This document shows positions 1 through 6,823 of a DNA stretch of 9,940 bases, piece by piece. Below the pieces are notes generated by a model. The model saw only the letters and a list, made by a program, of their open reading frames with translations. It did no database searches and was not told the origin of the DNA. The DNA comes from Pseudohongiella sp. (GTDB taxonomy: Bacteria > Pseudomonadota > Gammaproteobacteria > Pseudomonadales > Pseudohongiellaceae), in contig JAUSPW010000095.1 in the NCBI GenBank assembly GCA_030652635.1, forward strand, positions 1 through 9,940, read 5' to 3'. Position 1 is the stretch's first letter. Every line of letters begins with the position of its first letter. The position numbers and the translations under genes are program-made.

Positions 1-875
1 CCGGTCAGGTGACCCGTGTCAGCGCCCGCGATAACCAGCGGGTTACGAAGGGCCAGTTATTGTTTGAAATCGATGACCGTCCATACCAGATTGCCTTGCT
101 GGGCGCGGAGGCTCAACTGGCTGAAGTGCGCAGCAATATCGCCAGTTTGCAACAGGAATACCTCAACAGCGACATCGAGATACGTAATGCCGATGCCCGG
201 CTGGAGTATCTGGGCAAAGAGCTGGAGCGCTTGCGCTCATTGCTGGCGCGCGGCTCGGTATCGGTGTCACAGTTTGATGAGGTGGAGTTCCAGTGGATCT
301 CTGCGCAGAACAGTCGTCAGGAAAAGCGCCAGTCGCTGGAGGTCATCAAGGCGCGCTTGATAGACCCGGCACGCCCGATTGACGAACACCCGCTGGTACA
401 ACAAGCACTGGCGCGGCGTGACAGTGCACAACTGGACCTCAGCCACGTCAAGGTCGTTGCGCCGCATGATGGCATCGCTGTCAACGTTTCGGCGCACGGC
501 GGTGAAAATGTTGTCGCTGGTGCACCCTTGATGAGCATCGTCGATGACAGCCTCATGTGGCTGGAGGCGAATTTTAAAGAAACTGACCTCACCCATCTCA
601 AGGTTGGTCAGTCGGTCAGTGTTCACATCGACTCGTTTCCAGATCAGCACTGGACGGCGCACGTGGACAGCATCACGCCGGCGACCGGTGCGGAGTTCTC
701 CCTGCTGCCCGCCCAGAACAGCTCCGGTAATTGGGTCAAAGTTGTGCAGCGCATCAAGGTCAATATCGCCCTCGACAATTACAGCGGAATACCCGCGTTG
801 GCCGCAGGCATGAGTGCAGTGGTTGATGTGGATACTGGCAACAAACGTAGTCTGCCCATGATTGGTGCGCTCTGA
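1..875 (+). CDS. emrA: EmrA-like HlyD-family membrane fusion protein, 3' part of gene
   Basis: This is the periplasmic adaptor that links an inner-membrane drug antiporter to an outer-membrane channel. The reading frame is already open at the window edge: two codons (Gly-Gln) precede the first GTG at position 9 and continue a typical lipoyl-domain strand, so the N-terminal membrane anchor lies upstream and the GTG is not the true start. In order, the visible protein has half a biotinyl-lipoyl domain (VTKGQLLFEIDDRPYQ), a long coiled-coil hairpin over roughly residues 30-130 rich in Glu, Gln, Arg and Leu, the second lipoyl half (APHDGIAVNV), and a beta-barrel domain. The barrel carries the EmrA signature ATGAEFSLLPAQNSSGNW, which separates EmrA from AcrA-type adaptors. 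The gene ends 13 bases before the antiporter gene, the usual emrA-emrB order. The substrate cannot be told from the sequence. Confidence 0.93.
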   Translation, partial: GQVTRVSARDNQRVTKGQLLFEIDDRPYQIALLGAEAQLAEVRSNIASLQQEYLNSDIEIRNADARLEYLGKELERLRSLLARGSVSVSQFDEVEFQWISAQNSRQEKRQSLEVIKARLIDPARPIDEHPLVQQALARRDSAQLDLSHVKVVAPHDGIAVNVSAHGGENVVAGAPLMSIVDDSLMWLEANFKETDLTHLKVGQSVSVHIDSFPDQHWTAHVDSITPATGAEFSLLPAQNSSGNWVKVVQRIKVNIALDNYSGIPALAAGMSAVVDVDTGNKRSLPMIGAL

Positions 876-888
876 GAGGTTGTCAATT

Positions 889-2394
889 GTGAGTGCACCC
901 GCCATGGCCGTGCCTTATCGTGGATTGATCACGCTGTCGATCATGCTTGCTACCATCATGCAGGTACTCGACACCACCATTGCCAACGTGGCCCTGCCGC
1001 ATATGCAAGGCAGCCTGTCAGCCACGCAGGATCAGATCACCTGGGTGCTGACATCCTACATTGTGGCGTCAGCGATCATGACCTTGCCAACGGGATGGAT
1101 GGCGGGGCGATATGGGCGCAAGAATGTGTTTCTGGTCAGTACGGCCGGATTCACACTGACCTCACTGATGTGTGGCATGGCGGGCAGCATCGAGGCAATG
1201 GTGCTTTATCGTGTGCTGCAAGGCTGCTTTGGTGCGGCGCTGGTGCCGTTGGCGCAGGCCACCCTGCTTGATATCAATCCGCGCGAAAAACACGGCAGCG
1301 CCATGGCAATGTGGGGTGTCGGTGTCATGATCGGTCCAATTTTAGGGCCAACGCTAGGTGGTTACCTGACGGAGTTCTATAACTGGCGTTGGGTGTTTCT
1401 GATCAATCTGCCCCTGGGTGTGATCACCTTTCTGGGTTTATGGCTGTTTATGCCAGATTCCGAGCGTTCCGACCGACCTTTTGACAAATTTGGATTTTTT
1501 ACACTGACGCTGGTGATTGGCAGTATCCAGCTCACACTGGATCGCGGCGAGCATGTGGGCTGGCTTCAGGCCAGGGAAATTCTGCTGTACTGCGCAATCG
1601 GTTGCAGTGCGTTGTGGATGTATGCGGTGCATACCCGACAGAGCGCACACCCGTTTTTGTCACCCGCCATGTTCCGCGATCGCAATCTGGTCGCCAGCCT
1701 GTTTTTTATCTTTTTTGTGGGCATCATCCTGCTGGCCACCATGGCGCTATTGCCGCCATACATGCAGAACCTGATGGGTTATCCGGTGCTGGATGTCGGG
1801 ACCTTGATGGCGCCGCGCGGCATGGGCACCATGGTCGCCATGATGATTGTCGGCAAACTGACCCACCGGGTTGATCCACGCGTGCTAATTCTGTCAGGTC
1901 TCGCGTTGACCGCTTTTTCGCTGTTCCAGATGAGTTTGTTTACGACCTACGTGCCGCCGTCCCTGTTGATCTGGACGGGTGCCATGCAAGGGTTTGGACT
2001 GGGCTTCATCTTTGTCCCGCTCAGCACTGTCGCCTATGCAACGCTGGCGCCGCAATATCGGGCGGAAGCCGCCAGTGTATTCAGTCTGACGCGTAATATG
2101 GGCAGTAGCATTGGTATTTCGATGGTGATGGCCGTGTTGGGCCGCAATATGCAAATCAACCATGCCTATCTAAGCGAATACATCACCCCGTTCAGCTCCA
2201 GCATGTCGATCAATCAGCTGCCCGGCAGTCTGGCCTCGCAGGCCGGGGCTGCACTGGCGCTGCTTGATGCGGAAGTATCGAGACAGGCAGCAACTATCGC
2301 GTATCTCAATGATTTCCGCCTGATGATGTGGATTGTGATCGCCGCTGCACCCTTGGTACTACTGCTGCGACGACCCATTCAACAAGCTGCATAA
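889..2394 (+). CDS. emrB: EmrB/QacA-type MFS drug:proton antiporter (DHA2 family)
   Basis: This inner-membrane antiporter expels hydrophobic compounds in exchange for protons and should couple to the adaptor encoded just upstream. The GTG at 889 is preferred: GAGAGG at 874-879 sits nine bases upstream, and the TTG at 862 would overlap the adaptor gene. An ATG at 904 is possible. From the GTG the protein has 501 residues, the normal size for 14 membrane helices. Visible family motifs are LDTTIANVALP (27-37, motif D1), GWMAGRYGRKN (69-79, motif A in the helix 2-3 loop), RVLQG (108-112, motif B) and GVGVMIGPILGPTLGGYL (143-160, the antiporter motif C). The C-terminal half continues as hydrophobic segments and ends with a short basic tail. 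No truncation or frameshift is seen. Which drug is moved cannot be inferred. Confidence 0.95.
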   Translation: MSAPAMAVPYRGLITLSIMLATIMQVLDTTIANVALPHMQGSLSATQDQITWVLTSYIVASAIMTLPTGWMAGRYGRKNVFLVSTAGFTLTSLMCGMAGSIEAMVLYRVLQGCFGAALVPLAQATLLDINPREKHGSAMAMWGVGVMIGPILGPTLGGYLTEFYNWRWVFLINLPLGVITFLGLWLFMPDSERSDRPFDKFGFFTLTLVIGSIQLTLDRGEHVGWLQAREILLYCAIGCSALWMYAVHTRQSAHPFLSPAMFRDRNLVASLFFIFFVGIILLATMALLPPYMQNLMGYPVLDVGTLMAPRGMGTMVAMMIVGKLTHRVDPRVLILSGLALTAFSLFQMSLFTTYVPPSLLIWTGAMQGFGLGFIFVPLSTVAYATLAPQYRAEAASVFSLTRNMGSSIGISMVMAVLGRNMQINHAYLSEYITPFSSSMSINQLPGSLASQAGAALALLDAEVSRQAATIAYLNDFRLMMWIVIAAAPLVLLLRRPIQQAA

Positions 2395-2400
2395 ATCTGC

Positions 2401-3168
2401 TCAGGTGCGGTAGCTCGGGTCCTTGGCATCCAGCAGGCGTATCAGCCCCGGCCATACCAGTGGCGCGACTTTGGGCAACATGCTGGATTGCTGGCGGGTG
2501 GTTTCAAGCGCCTGTGCAGACGGGAAGTGCAATTCCCCGCCAGCCTGAGCCTTGATTTGTTTTTCGCAGGCATTCTCCAGAAAATACATCAGCGTAAATG
2601 CTTCCGCCACGGTGTTGCCGATGGTCAAGGTGCCGTGATTGCGCAGAATCATCACATCTTTGTCGCCCAGATCTTTGACAATGCGCTCGCGCTCGTCCAG
2701 ATCAAGCGCCACACCTTCGTAGTCATGATAGGCAATTCGTGGATAGACCAGCATGGCGGTTTGAGTGATGGGTAACAACCCGTCTTTCTGCGCGGAGACA
2801 GCCGTGCCGGCATGATTGTGAAGATGCATCACGCTGCCGGCGTCCTCTTTCGCCATGTGAATGGCGCTGTGGATGGTGAAACCGGCCGGGTTGATGCGAT
2901 AACCATTGTCCGCCACGATATTGCCGGCCTGATCAACCTTCACCAGCGACGACGCCGTGATTTCATGGAACATCATGCCATAAGGGTTAATCAGAAAACG
3001 GTGGTCGGCGCCCGGCAGGCGCGCAGACAGATGCGTAAAAATCAGGTCATCCCAGCCAAAGTGCGCTACCAGTCGATAGGCAGCCGCCAGATCTATTCGG
3101 ATCTGCCATTCTTCCGGGTCGATGTGTTGGGGACGGGCGTCTGCGTGCATCTGCGAAAGTTCTGTCAT
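2401..3168 (-). CDS. Class II aldolase/adducin family protein
   Basis: This is a cytoplasmic, probably metal-binding protein of the fold shared by fuculose-phosphate aldolase, ribulose-phosphate epimerase AraD and adducin. The 255 residues cover one complete domain. The zinc-type histidines are visible as H115 and H117 (MHLHNH) and H178 (RNHGTL). The glutamate that acts as catalytic base in FucA and AraD, expected about four residues before H100, is missing: the local sequence is NPAGFTIH. This places the protein in the large subgroup annotated only as class II aldolase/adducin, whose reactions are mostly unknown. The ATG has GGAG (3177-3174, minus strand) five bases upstream. The gene stands alone, divergent from the right-hand gene string and converging on the antiporter gene. 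No substrate can be assigned. Confidence 0.92.
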   Translation of the reverse strand: MTELSQMHADARPQHIDPEEWQIRIDLAAAYRLVAHFGWDDLIFTHLSARLPGADHRFLINPYGMMFHEITASSLVKVDQAGNIVADNGYRINPAGFTIHSAIHMAKEDAGSVMHLHNHAGTAVSAQKDGLLPITQTAMLVYPRIAYHDYEGVALDLDERERIVKDLGDKDVMILRNHGTLTIGNTVAEAFTLMYFLENACEKQIKAQAGGELHFPSAQALETTRQQSSMLPKVAPLVWPGLIRLLDAKDPSYRT

Positions 3169-3203
3169 GTCAGCTCCGGTATCAGTCGTCTGGATTCCTT
3201 GTC

Positions 3204-3232
3204 ATTGTTACCTGCAATGCTACTTGTTTCAA
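3204..3232 (-). promoter_or_regulatory. Candidate sigma-70 promoter for the class II aldolase gene
   Basis: Read on the minus strand, TTGAAA (3232-3227) is followed after 17 bases by AACAAT (3209-3204), giving four matches of six to each consensus box. Transcription would begin near 3197, leaving a leader of about 29 bases with the ribosome site GGAG. The assignment rests only on eye matching and spacing. Confidence 0.35.
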
Positions 3233-3237
3233 CTTGT
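3222..3237. repeat. Direct repeat ACTTGT-N4-ACTTGT between the divergent promoters
   Basis: Two perfect copies of ACTTGT occupy 3222-3227 and 3232-3237, ten bases apart start to start, or about one helical turn. That puts both copies on the same DNA face. They overlap the inner ends of the two proposed -35 boxes, which makes an operator possible. Six-base repeats can arise by chance, and no regulator gene is visible in the window. Confidence 0.4.
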
Positions 3238-3262
3238 AGAGCGACACCCATGTTTGTATATT
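3234..3262 (+). promoter_or_regulatory. Candidate sigma-70 promoter for the ten-gene plus-strand string
   Basis: TATATT at 3257-3262 matches five of six bases of the -10 consensus. TTGTAG at 3234-3239, exactly 17 bases upstream, gives a weak -35 (three of six). Transcription would start near 3269, leaving a leader of about 26 bases before the ATG at 3295. The position, just ahead of the first gene of a closely packed series and in its only substantial upstream gap, supports the call. The weak -35 suggests low basal activity or help from an activator. Confidence 0.45.
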
Positions 3263-3294
3263 GCCTGACAGCGTAATCGGCAGAGAGTCTGGCC

Positions 3295-3780
3295 ATGAAT
3301 ACCGAAGTCTGGGAATTGATGAGTTATGTGGTCACGGTGATCGGTTTGCCGCTGGCTATTGCCGTATTTTTATTTGAACAACAAAAAGAGCGCGAGAACG
3401 AAGAGGAAGAGGTTTACCAGCTGCTGTCCGACAACTATCAGGATTTTTTGAAAGTTGCGCTGGAGAATCCGGATTTGCGCCTGTTTTCCAAAGATGCCAC
3501 GCCATCATTGAGTGACGAGCAAGCTGAGCGTCAGCTTATTATCTTCAGTATGTTGATGTCGTTGTTCGAGCGCGCCTACCTGTGGTTGTATGAAGATAAA
3601 ATGTCGCCCAAACAAGCGCGGCGCTGGAATTCATGGGAGGACTATATTCAGGACTGGTGCGCCAACGAAGATTTCTGCTCGTACCTGCCTCGCCTGTTAA
3701 AAGGTGAAGATCCAGGATTTGTGCGTTATGTCAAAACACAGGCCGCCAAGGCCCAAGATCTACAAGACAGTCATTTATGA
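3295..3780 (+). CDS. Unrecognised single-pass membrane protein, 161 residues
   Basis: I cannot assign a function. The protein starts with a short polar segment, then one membrane helix over about residues 9-28 (YVVTVIGLPLAIAVFLF). A strongly acidic and basic linker follows (EQQKERENEEEEVYQ, 28-42), which should face the cytoplasm. The rest, about 120 residues, looks helical and is rich in aromatic residues, with stretches such as SLFERAYLWLYE (89-100) and WNSWEDYIQDW (111-121). I recall similar uncharacterised single-helix proteins in other bacteria but cannot name the family. The ATG has AGAGAG (3282-3287) seven bases upstream. Its stop codon overlaps the start of the hotdog gene (ATGA), so the two are probably translationally coupled. 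It could anchor or sense something for the downstream enzymes, but that is a guess. Confidence 0.8.
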   Translation: MNTEVWELMSYVVTVIGLPLAIAVFLFEQQKERENEEEEVYQLLSDNYQDFLKVALENPDLRLFSKDATPSLSDEQAERQLIIFSMLMSLFERAYLWLYEDKMSPKQARRWNSWEDYIQDWCANEDFCSYLPRLLKGEDPGFVRYVKTQAAKAQDLQDSHL

Positions 3781-4640
3781 GTCAGTCTATGTCTTTACGT
3801 ACTCAGGGCAGCAGTCCCGTCAGTTGGTCTGCGCAAGCGTTTAATCAAGTACCAGATTCTGACAATCGCATCCATTCTGATCAGATAGCCAAGGCCTATG
3901 GTTTTACCGGTGCGCTGGTGCCCGGCGTCACGGTGTCGTCTTACCTGATCCACCCGGCTGTGCAGGCCTGGGGTAAAAAGTGGCTGGAACACGGCGCAGC
4001 CCATGTGTCAGTCAAGTCGCCTTTATATGATGAAAGAAAGTTTGATGTTTTTGTAAACGCACAAGGCGCTGGCTATGAGGCAGACTTGCTCAGTGAAGGC
4101 CGACAGTGTGCGCACGCGTCAGTGAGTATGACTGAGCGATTACCCCCTGCGCCGACCCTGCGCGGCGACACCTTGATCAGAGCGGATTTTGTGGCACCAC
4201 CCGTCAGCAGGGCATTGATGGAAGCTTTACAAATCAGTGGATGTGCGTCCATGCGTTACTGTTGGTCCGCAGATCATGAAATGGCCAGTTACTTGCGAGT
4301 GCAACAGGCCATGCCTGCCTTGCTCAGAACAGATGGCCAACCGGGCAGCGGTGGGTTTGCTAACATAGCGTTTTTGCTGGGGTGCGCCAACCGGCATTTT
4401 GCAGCGATTGCGCGCATGAGTCCCTGGATTCACATGGAAACCTGGTCACAAAATTTTCACGCCGTAGAGCTTGGCACAGAGTTGATCAGTGAAATGAAAA
4501 TCACCCGCCTGTTTGAAAAAAAGGGCCATGAGTTTGCCGACTGTGAATTTAATCTGTTCAGGGCAGCAGACAATGTGTGCGTGTGCTCCATCATGCAACG
4601 CGCAATCTACCAGCTGCGATTGCCAGGTAGCCACGCATGA
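3777..4640 (+). CDS. Double-hotdog MaoC-like protein (putative acyl-CoA hydratase/thioesterase family)
   Basis: The N-terminal half carries a motif like that of R-specific enoyl-CoA hydratases: DNRIHSDQIAKAYGF (29-43) followed by ALVPGV (46-51). N30 and H33 line up with the Asn and catalytic His of the hydratase-2 motif. The position of its catalytic Asp, two residues before the Asn, holds Ser28, although D27 and D29 flank it. The C-terminal half ends in strands typical of a second, degenerate hotdog (PWIHMETWSQNF, then VELGTELISEMKITRLFEKKG). At 287 residues it matches two hotdog units in one chain. A cytoplasmic role on an acyl-CoA or acyl-ACP is likely, but hydratase activity is not certain. 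The start overlaps the previous gene, and no strong ribosome site is present. A second ATG at 3789 is an alternative start. The stop overlaps the racemase start. Confidence 0.8.
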   Translation: MSQSMSLRTQGSSPVSWSAQAFNQVPDSDNRIHSDQIAKAYGFTGALVPGVTVSSYLIHPAVQAWGKKWLEHGAAHVSVKSPLYDERKFDVFVNAQGAGYEADLLSEGRQCAHASVSMTERLPPAPTLRGDTLIRADFVAPPVSRALMEALQISGCASMRYCWSADHEMASYLRVQQAMPALLRTDGQPGSGGFANIAFLLGCANRHFAAIARMSPWIHMETWSQNFHAVELGTELISEMKITRLFEKKGHEFADCEFNLFRAADNVCVCSIMQRAIYQLRLPGSHA

Positions 4641-5326
4641 AAACCATCGGGCTGCTGGGCGGCATGAGCTGGGAATCCACACAGACCTATTATCGGGCCA
4701 TCAACGAGGGCATCCGCCAGCAGCTTGGTGGATTGCATTCCGCTAAAATTGTCCTGTACAGCGTGGATTTTGCAGAAATAGAAACCTTGCAAATGCAAGG
4801 CGACTGGGACCAGGCCGGCCGCTTGCTGGCTGATGCTGCGCTTGCAATACAACACGCCGGCGCGGAATTTCTGGTGATTTGCACAAACACCATGCACAAG
4901 GTGGCGCCAGCAATCGCCGACGTCATTAAAATCCCGATTCTGCACATTGCCGACGCTACGGCAGATGAACTGATTGCCAAAGGTGTAAAGAGCGTTGGTT
5001 TGCTCGGAACACGTTTCACAATGGAGCAGGCGTTTTACAAAGATCGCCTGACCGCCAAAGGCATCACGGTTGTGGTGCCCGGGCCAGCAGACCGAGAGAT
5101 TGTTAACCGCATCATTTACGAAGAACTGTGTCTGGGTAACATTCAGGGTGACTCGCGTTTGCAATACCTGAAGATTATTCAGCGACTTCAGCAGCAAGGT
5201 GCGGAGGCGGTGATTCTGGGGTGCACCGAAATTTCGCTGTTGGTCCAGCAATCAGACACCCCGATTGCGTTGTTTGATACTACCGCTATTCACGCGCAGC
5301 AGGCCGTCAGGCTTGCTCTCGCCTGA
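4637..5326 (+). CDS. ygeA: YgeA-type amino acid racemase (Asp/Glu racemase superfamily)
   Basis: This cytoplasmic, cofactor-independent racemase interconverts L- and D-amino acids with two cysteines. Both are present in the expected settings: C82 in VICTNTMHK and C196 in ILGCTEI. The start (MKTIGLLGGMSWEST) and internal stretches (LHIADAT, LLGTRFTMEQAFY, FDTTAIHA) follow E. coli YgeA closely. That enzyme is known to racemise several amino acids, with homoserine among the preferred ones. The length of 229 residues is normal and the protein is complete. The ATG overlaps the hotdog stop codon by four bases and has AGGT (4625-4628) eight bases upstream. The context does not identify the amino acid handled. 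A broad-specificity racemase is the best reading, and a strict aspartate racemase is less likely. Confidence 0.93.
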   Translation: MKTIGLLGGMSWESTQTYYRAINEGIRQQLGGLHSAKIVLYSVDFAEIETLQMQGDWDQAGRLLADAALAIQHAGAEFLVICTNTMHKVAPAIADVIKIPILHIADATADELIAKGVKSVGLLGTRFTMEQAFYKDRLTAKGITVVVPGPADREIVNRIIYEELCLGNIQGDSRLQYLKIIQRLQQQGAEAVILGCTEISLLVQQSDTPIALFDTTAIHAQQAVRLALA

Positions 5327-5352
5327 GCATGCGAGACCTGGGGATGAGATAA

Positions 5353-6261
5353 ATGTTTGAACAAATACAGACTTGGCTGACCAACTTTGTGTTATCCGAT
5401 TCCATGATCAGTTTGATCACCAGCTCGGTGATCCTGATTGTCACGGTGTTGGCCTTGCGCGCATTGTTGGGACGGTTTATCCGGCGCAGTGTGGCCTCCA
5501 CGGAGTTGCGGCGTAAATGGATGGTGCAGTCTCGCAACGGACTCCTGTTGCTGTTGATGCTGGGGCTGGTGCTAATCTGGGGCGAAGAGCTGCGAACGCT
5601 GGCCTTGTCGATTGTGGCCATCGCGGTGGCGTTTGTGGTGGCGACCAAAGAACTGATTCTGTGTGTGATAGGCACCTTGCTCAAGACCGTCTCCAACTCC
5701 TTTAATCTGGGCGATCGCATACAGGTCAAAGACTTTCGTGGTGATGTGATCGATCAGAACTTGTTAGCCACCACCATCATGGAGGTAGGCCCAGGCAGAA
5801 TCACCCACCAGCGTACCGGCCGCACCATGGTCATTCCCAATGCCATGTTTGTGTCCGAACCGGTGATCAACGAAAGTTTTACGCATGATTATGTGTTTCA
5901 TGTGTTTACCATTCCGTTCAGACGTGACGAAGACTGGCATGAGGCACAAAAAGCATTTCTGGAGTCAGCCAAAAGACACTGCGCGCCTTATCTGGAAGAG
6001 GTTCGTAAGTACATGAACCGCATCAGCATCAAGCGTGGTCTGGAAGTCCCGTCGGTCGACCCTCGGGTGACCATTCAAGTGCCAACCGCCGGCGAGGTGC
6101 ACTTGATTGTGCGTGTCCCCGCCAAATCCGGTGAACGTGGATTTATAGAGCAAGCCATTTTGACCGATGTATTTTTGCACAATGACTTTATCAAGAAGCC
6201 TGTCAGAGCCGCTGATTCTCAGGTCGCTCAGCAAGTACACGACCCTGAGCCTGGACAATGA
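5353..6261 (+). CDS. MscS-family small mechanosensitive channel protein
   Basis: This inner-membrane protein is expected to form a tension-gated pore that relieves osmotic downshock. Three hydrophobic segments are visible at about 17-40, 62-77 and 83-110. They are followed by the beta-domain signature NLGDRIQVKDFRGDV (118-132) and VIPNAMFVSEPVINES (160-175), then an alpha/beta C-terminal domain. The third helix, which lines the pore in MscS, is atypical: instead of the small Gly/Ala face of E. coli MscS it reads AFVVATKELILC (93-104), with K99 and E100 inside it. This suggests a subfamily with different gating or conductance, or a non-channel role. The ATG follows GGGG (5340-5343) by nine bases and lies 26 bases after the racemase gene. 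The C-terminal tail is hydrophilic. The length of 302 residues is close to that of MscS. Confidence 0.92.
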   Translation: MFEQIQTWLTNFVLSDSMISLITSSVILIVTVLALRALLGRFIRRSVASTELRRKWMVQSRNGLLLLLMLGLVLIWGEELRTLALSIVAIAVAFVVATKELILCVIGTLLKTVSNSFNLGDRIQVKDFRGDVIDQNLLATTIMEVGPGRITHQRTGRTMVIPNAMFVSEPVINESFTHDYVFHVFTIPFRRDEDWHEAQKAFLESAKRHCAPYLEEVRKYMNRISIKRGLEVPSVDPRVTIQVPTAGEVHLIVRVPAKSGERGFIEQAILTDVFLHNDFIKKPVRAADSQVAQQVHDPEPGQ

Positions 6262-6265
6262 CACC

Positions 6266-6823
6266 ATGACTGATTCAGCAAACCAATGGCCGGTGCGTTT
6301 TGCAACTGCGGGGGATGCCGCTGATATTGCCCGCATTTACAACCATTACATTCAAACCTCGGTCATTACGTTTGAAGAGCAAACGCTAAGTACAGCAGAC
6401 ATGGCGCAACGGATCGCAGACGTGAATGCCCTGGGTTTGCCCTGGCTGGTTACCGAAAAAGATGGTGTGGTGTCTGGTTATGCCTACGCGACGCGCTGGA
6501 AACCGCGCACTGCCTACCGGCACTCGGTTGAGATTACTGTGTACATGGCGCCTGACTATTCTGGCAAAGGCATGGGCACTGCGCTGTATGCTGAGTTATT
6601 CCGGTTGCTGAGAACACGCGGTGTGCACGCGGCCGTGGGTGGGATTGCCTTGCCCAACGATGCCAGTGTGGCCTTGCACGAGAAAGTGGGTATGAAAAAA
6701 ATTGGAGAGTTTGAGCAAATCGGTTTTAAACAGGGGCGTTGGTTAAACGTCGGATACTGGCAGATTGTTTTTGAAGACAACGCGGCGCAGACAGCAGCGG
6801 TCGAACAAAGCAGGTCACAATGA
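6266..6823 (+). CDS. GNAT acetyltransferase, phosphinothricin acetyltransferase/MnaT-like
   Basis: This cytoplasmic enzyme is expected to transfer an acetyl group from acetyl-CoA to a free amino group of an amino acid or analogue. The acetyl-CoA loop is visible as DYSGKGMGTALYAEL (97-111). Family hallmarks are RIYNHYIQTSVITFEE (23-38), HSVEITVYM (86-94) and LPNDASVALHEKVGM (129-143). Relatives such as Pat and E. coli MnaT (YncA) act on phosphinothricin, methionine sulfone or sulfoximine. The specificity here is open. The ATG at 6266 is chosen because the family domain starts right after it. An ATG at 6167 in the same frame would add 33 unrelated residues inside the channel gene. The ribosome site is weak, and with only four bases from the channel stop, re-initiation is likely. 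The stop overlaps the dehydrogenase start. Confidence 0.9.
   Translation: MTDSANQWPVRFATAGDAADIARIYNHYIQTSVITFEEQTLSTADMAQRIADVNALGLPWLVTEKDGVVSGYAYATRWKPRTAYRHSVEITVYMAPDYSGKGMGTALYAELFRLLRTRGVHAAVGGIALPNDASVALHEKVGMKKIGEFEQIGFKQGRWLNVGYWQIVFEDNAAQTAAVEQSRSQ

Noticed and set aside
862..888. TTG at 862 as the antiporter start
   Set aside because: It would lie inside the adaptor gene without a ribosome site. GTG at 889 has GAGAGG at proper spacing.
267..905. Long minus-strand frame of 212 codons opposite the emrA-like gene
   Set aside because: The plus strand encodes clear EmrA motifs throughout, and the reverse translation resembles no protein family.
3203..3219. Inverted repeat CATTG-N7-CAATG in the divergent gap
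   Set aside because: Five-base arms are expected by chance in this length, and the element has no further symmetry.
3250..3276. Eight-codon reading frame MFVYCLTA as a possible leader peptide
   Set aside because: It begins upstream of the proposed -10 box, has no ribosome site, and is more simply the tail of a frame running antisense to the aldolase gene.
4607..5251. Long minus-strand frame of 214 codons opposite the racemase gene
   Set aside because: The plus-strand frame is a certain YgeA-type racemase. The antisense translation shows no domain and has the composition of a shadow frame.
6167..6265. Upstream in-frame extension of the first acetyltransferase
   Set aside because: The 33 added residues overlap the channel gene and are not part of the GNAT domain, which begins right after the ATG at 6266.
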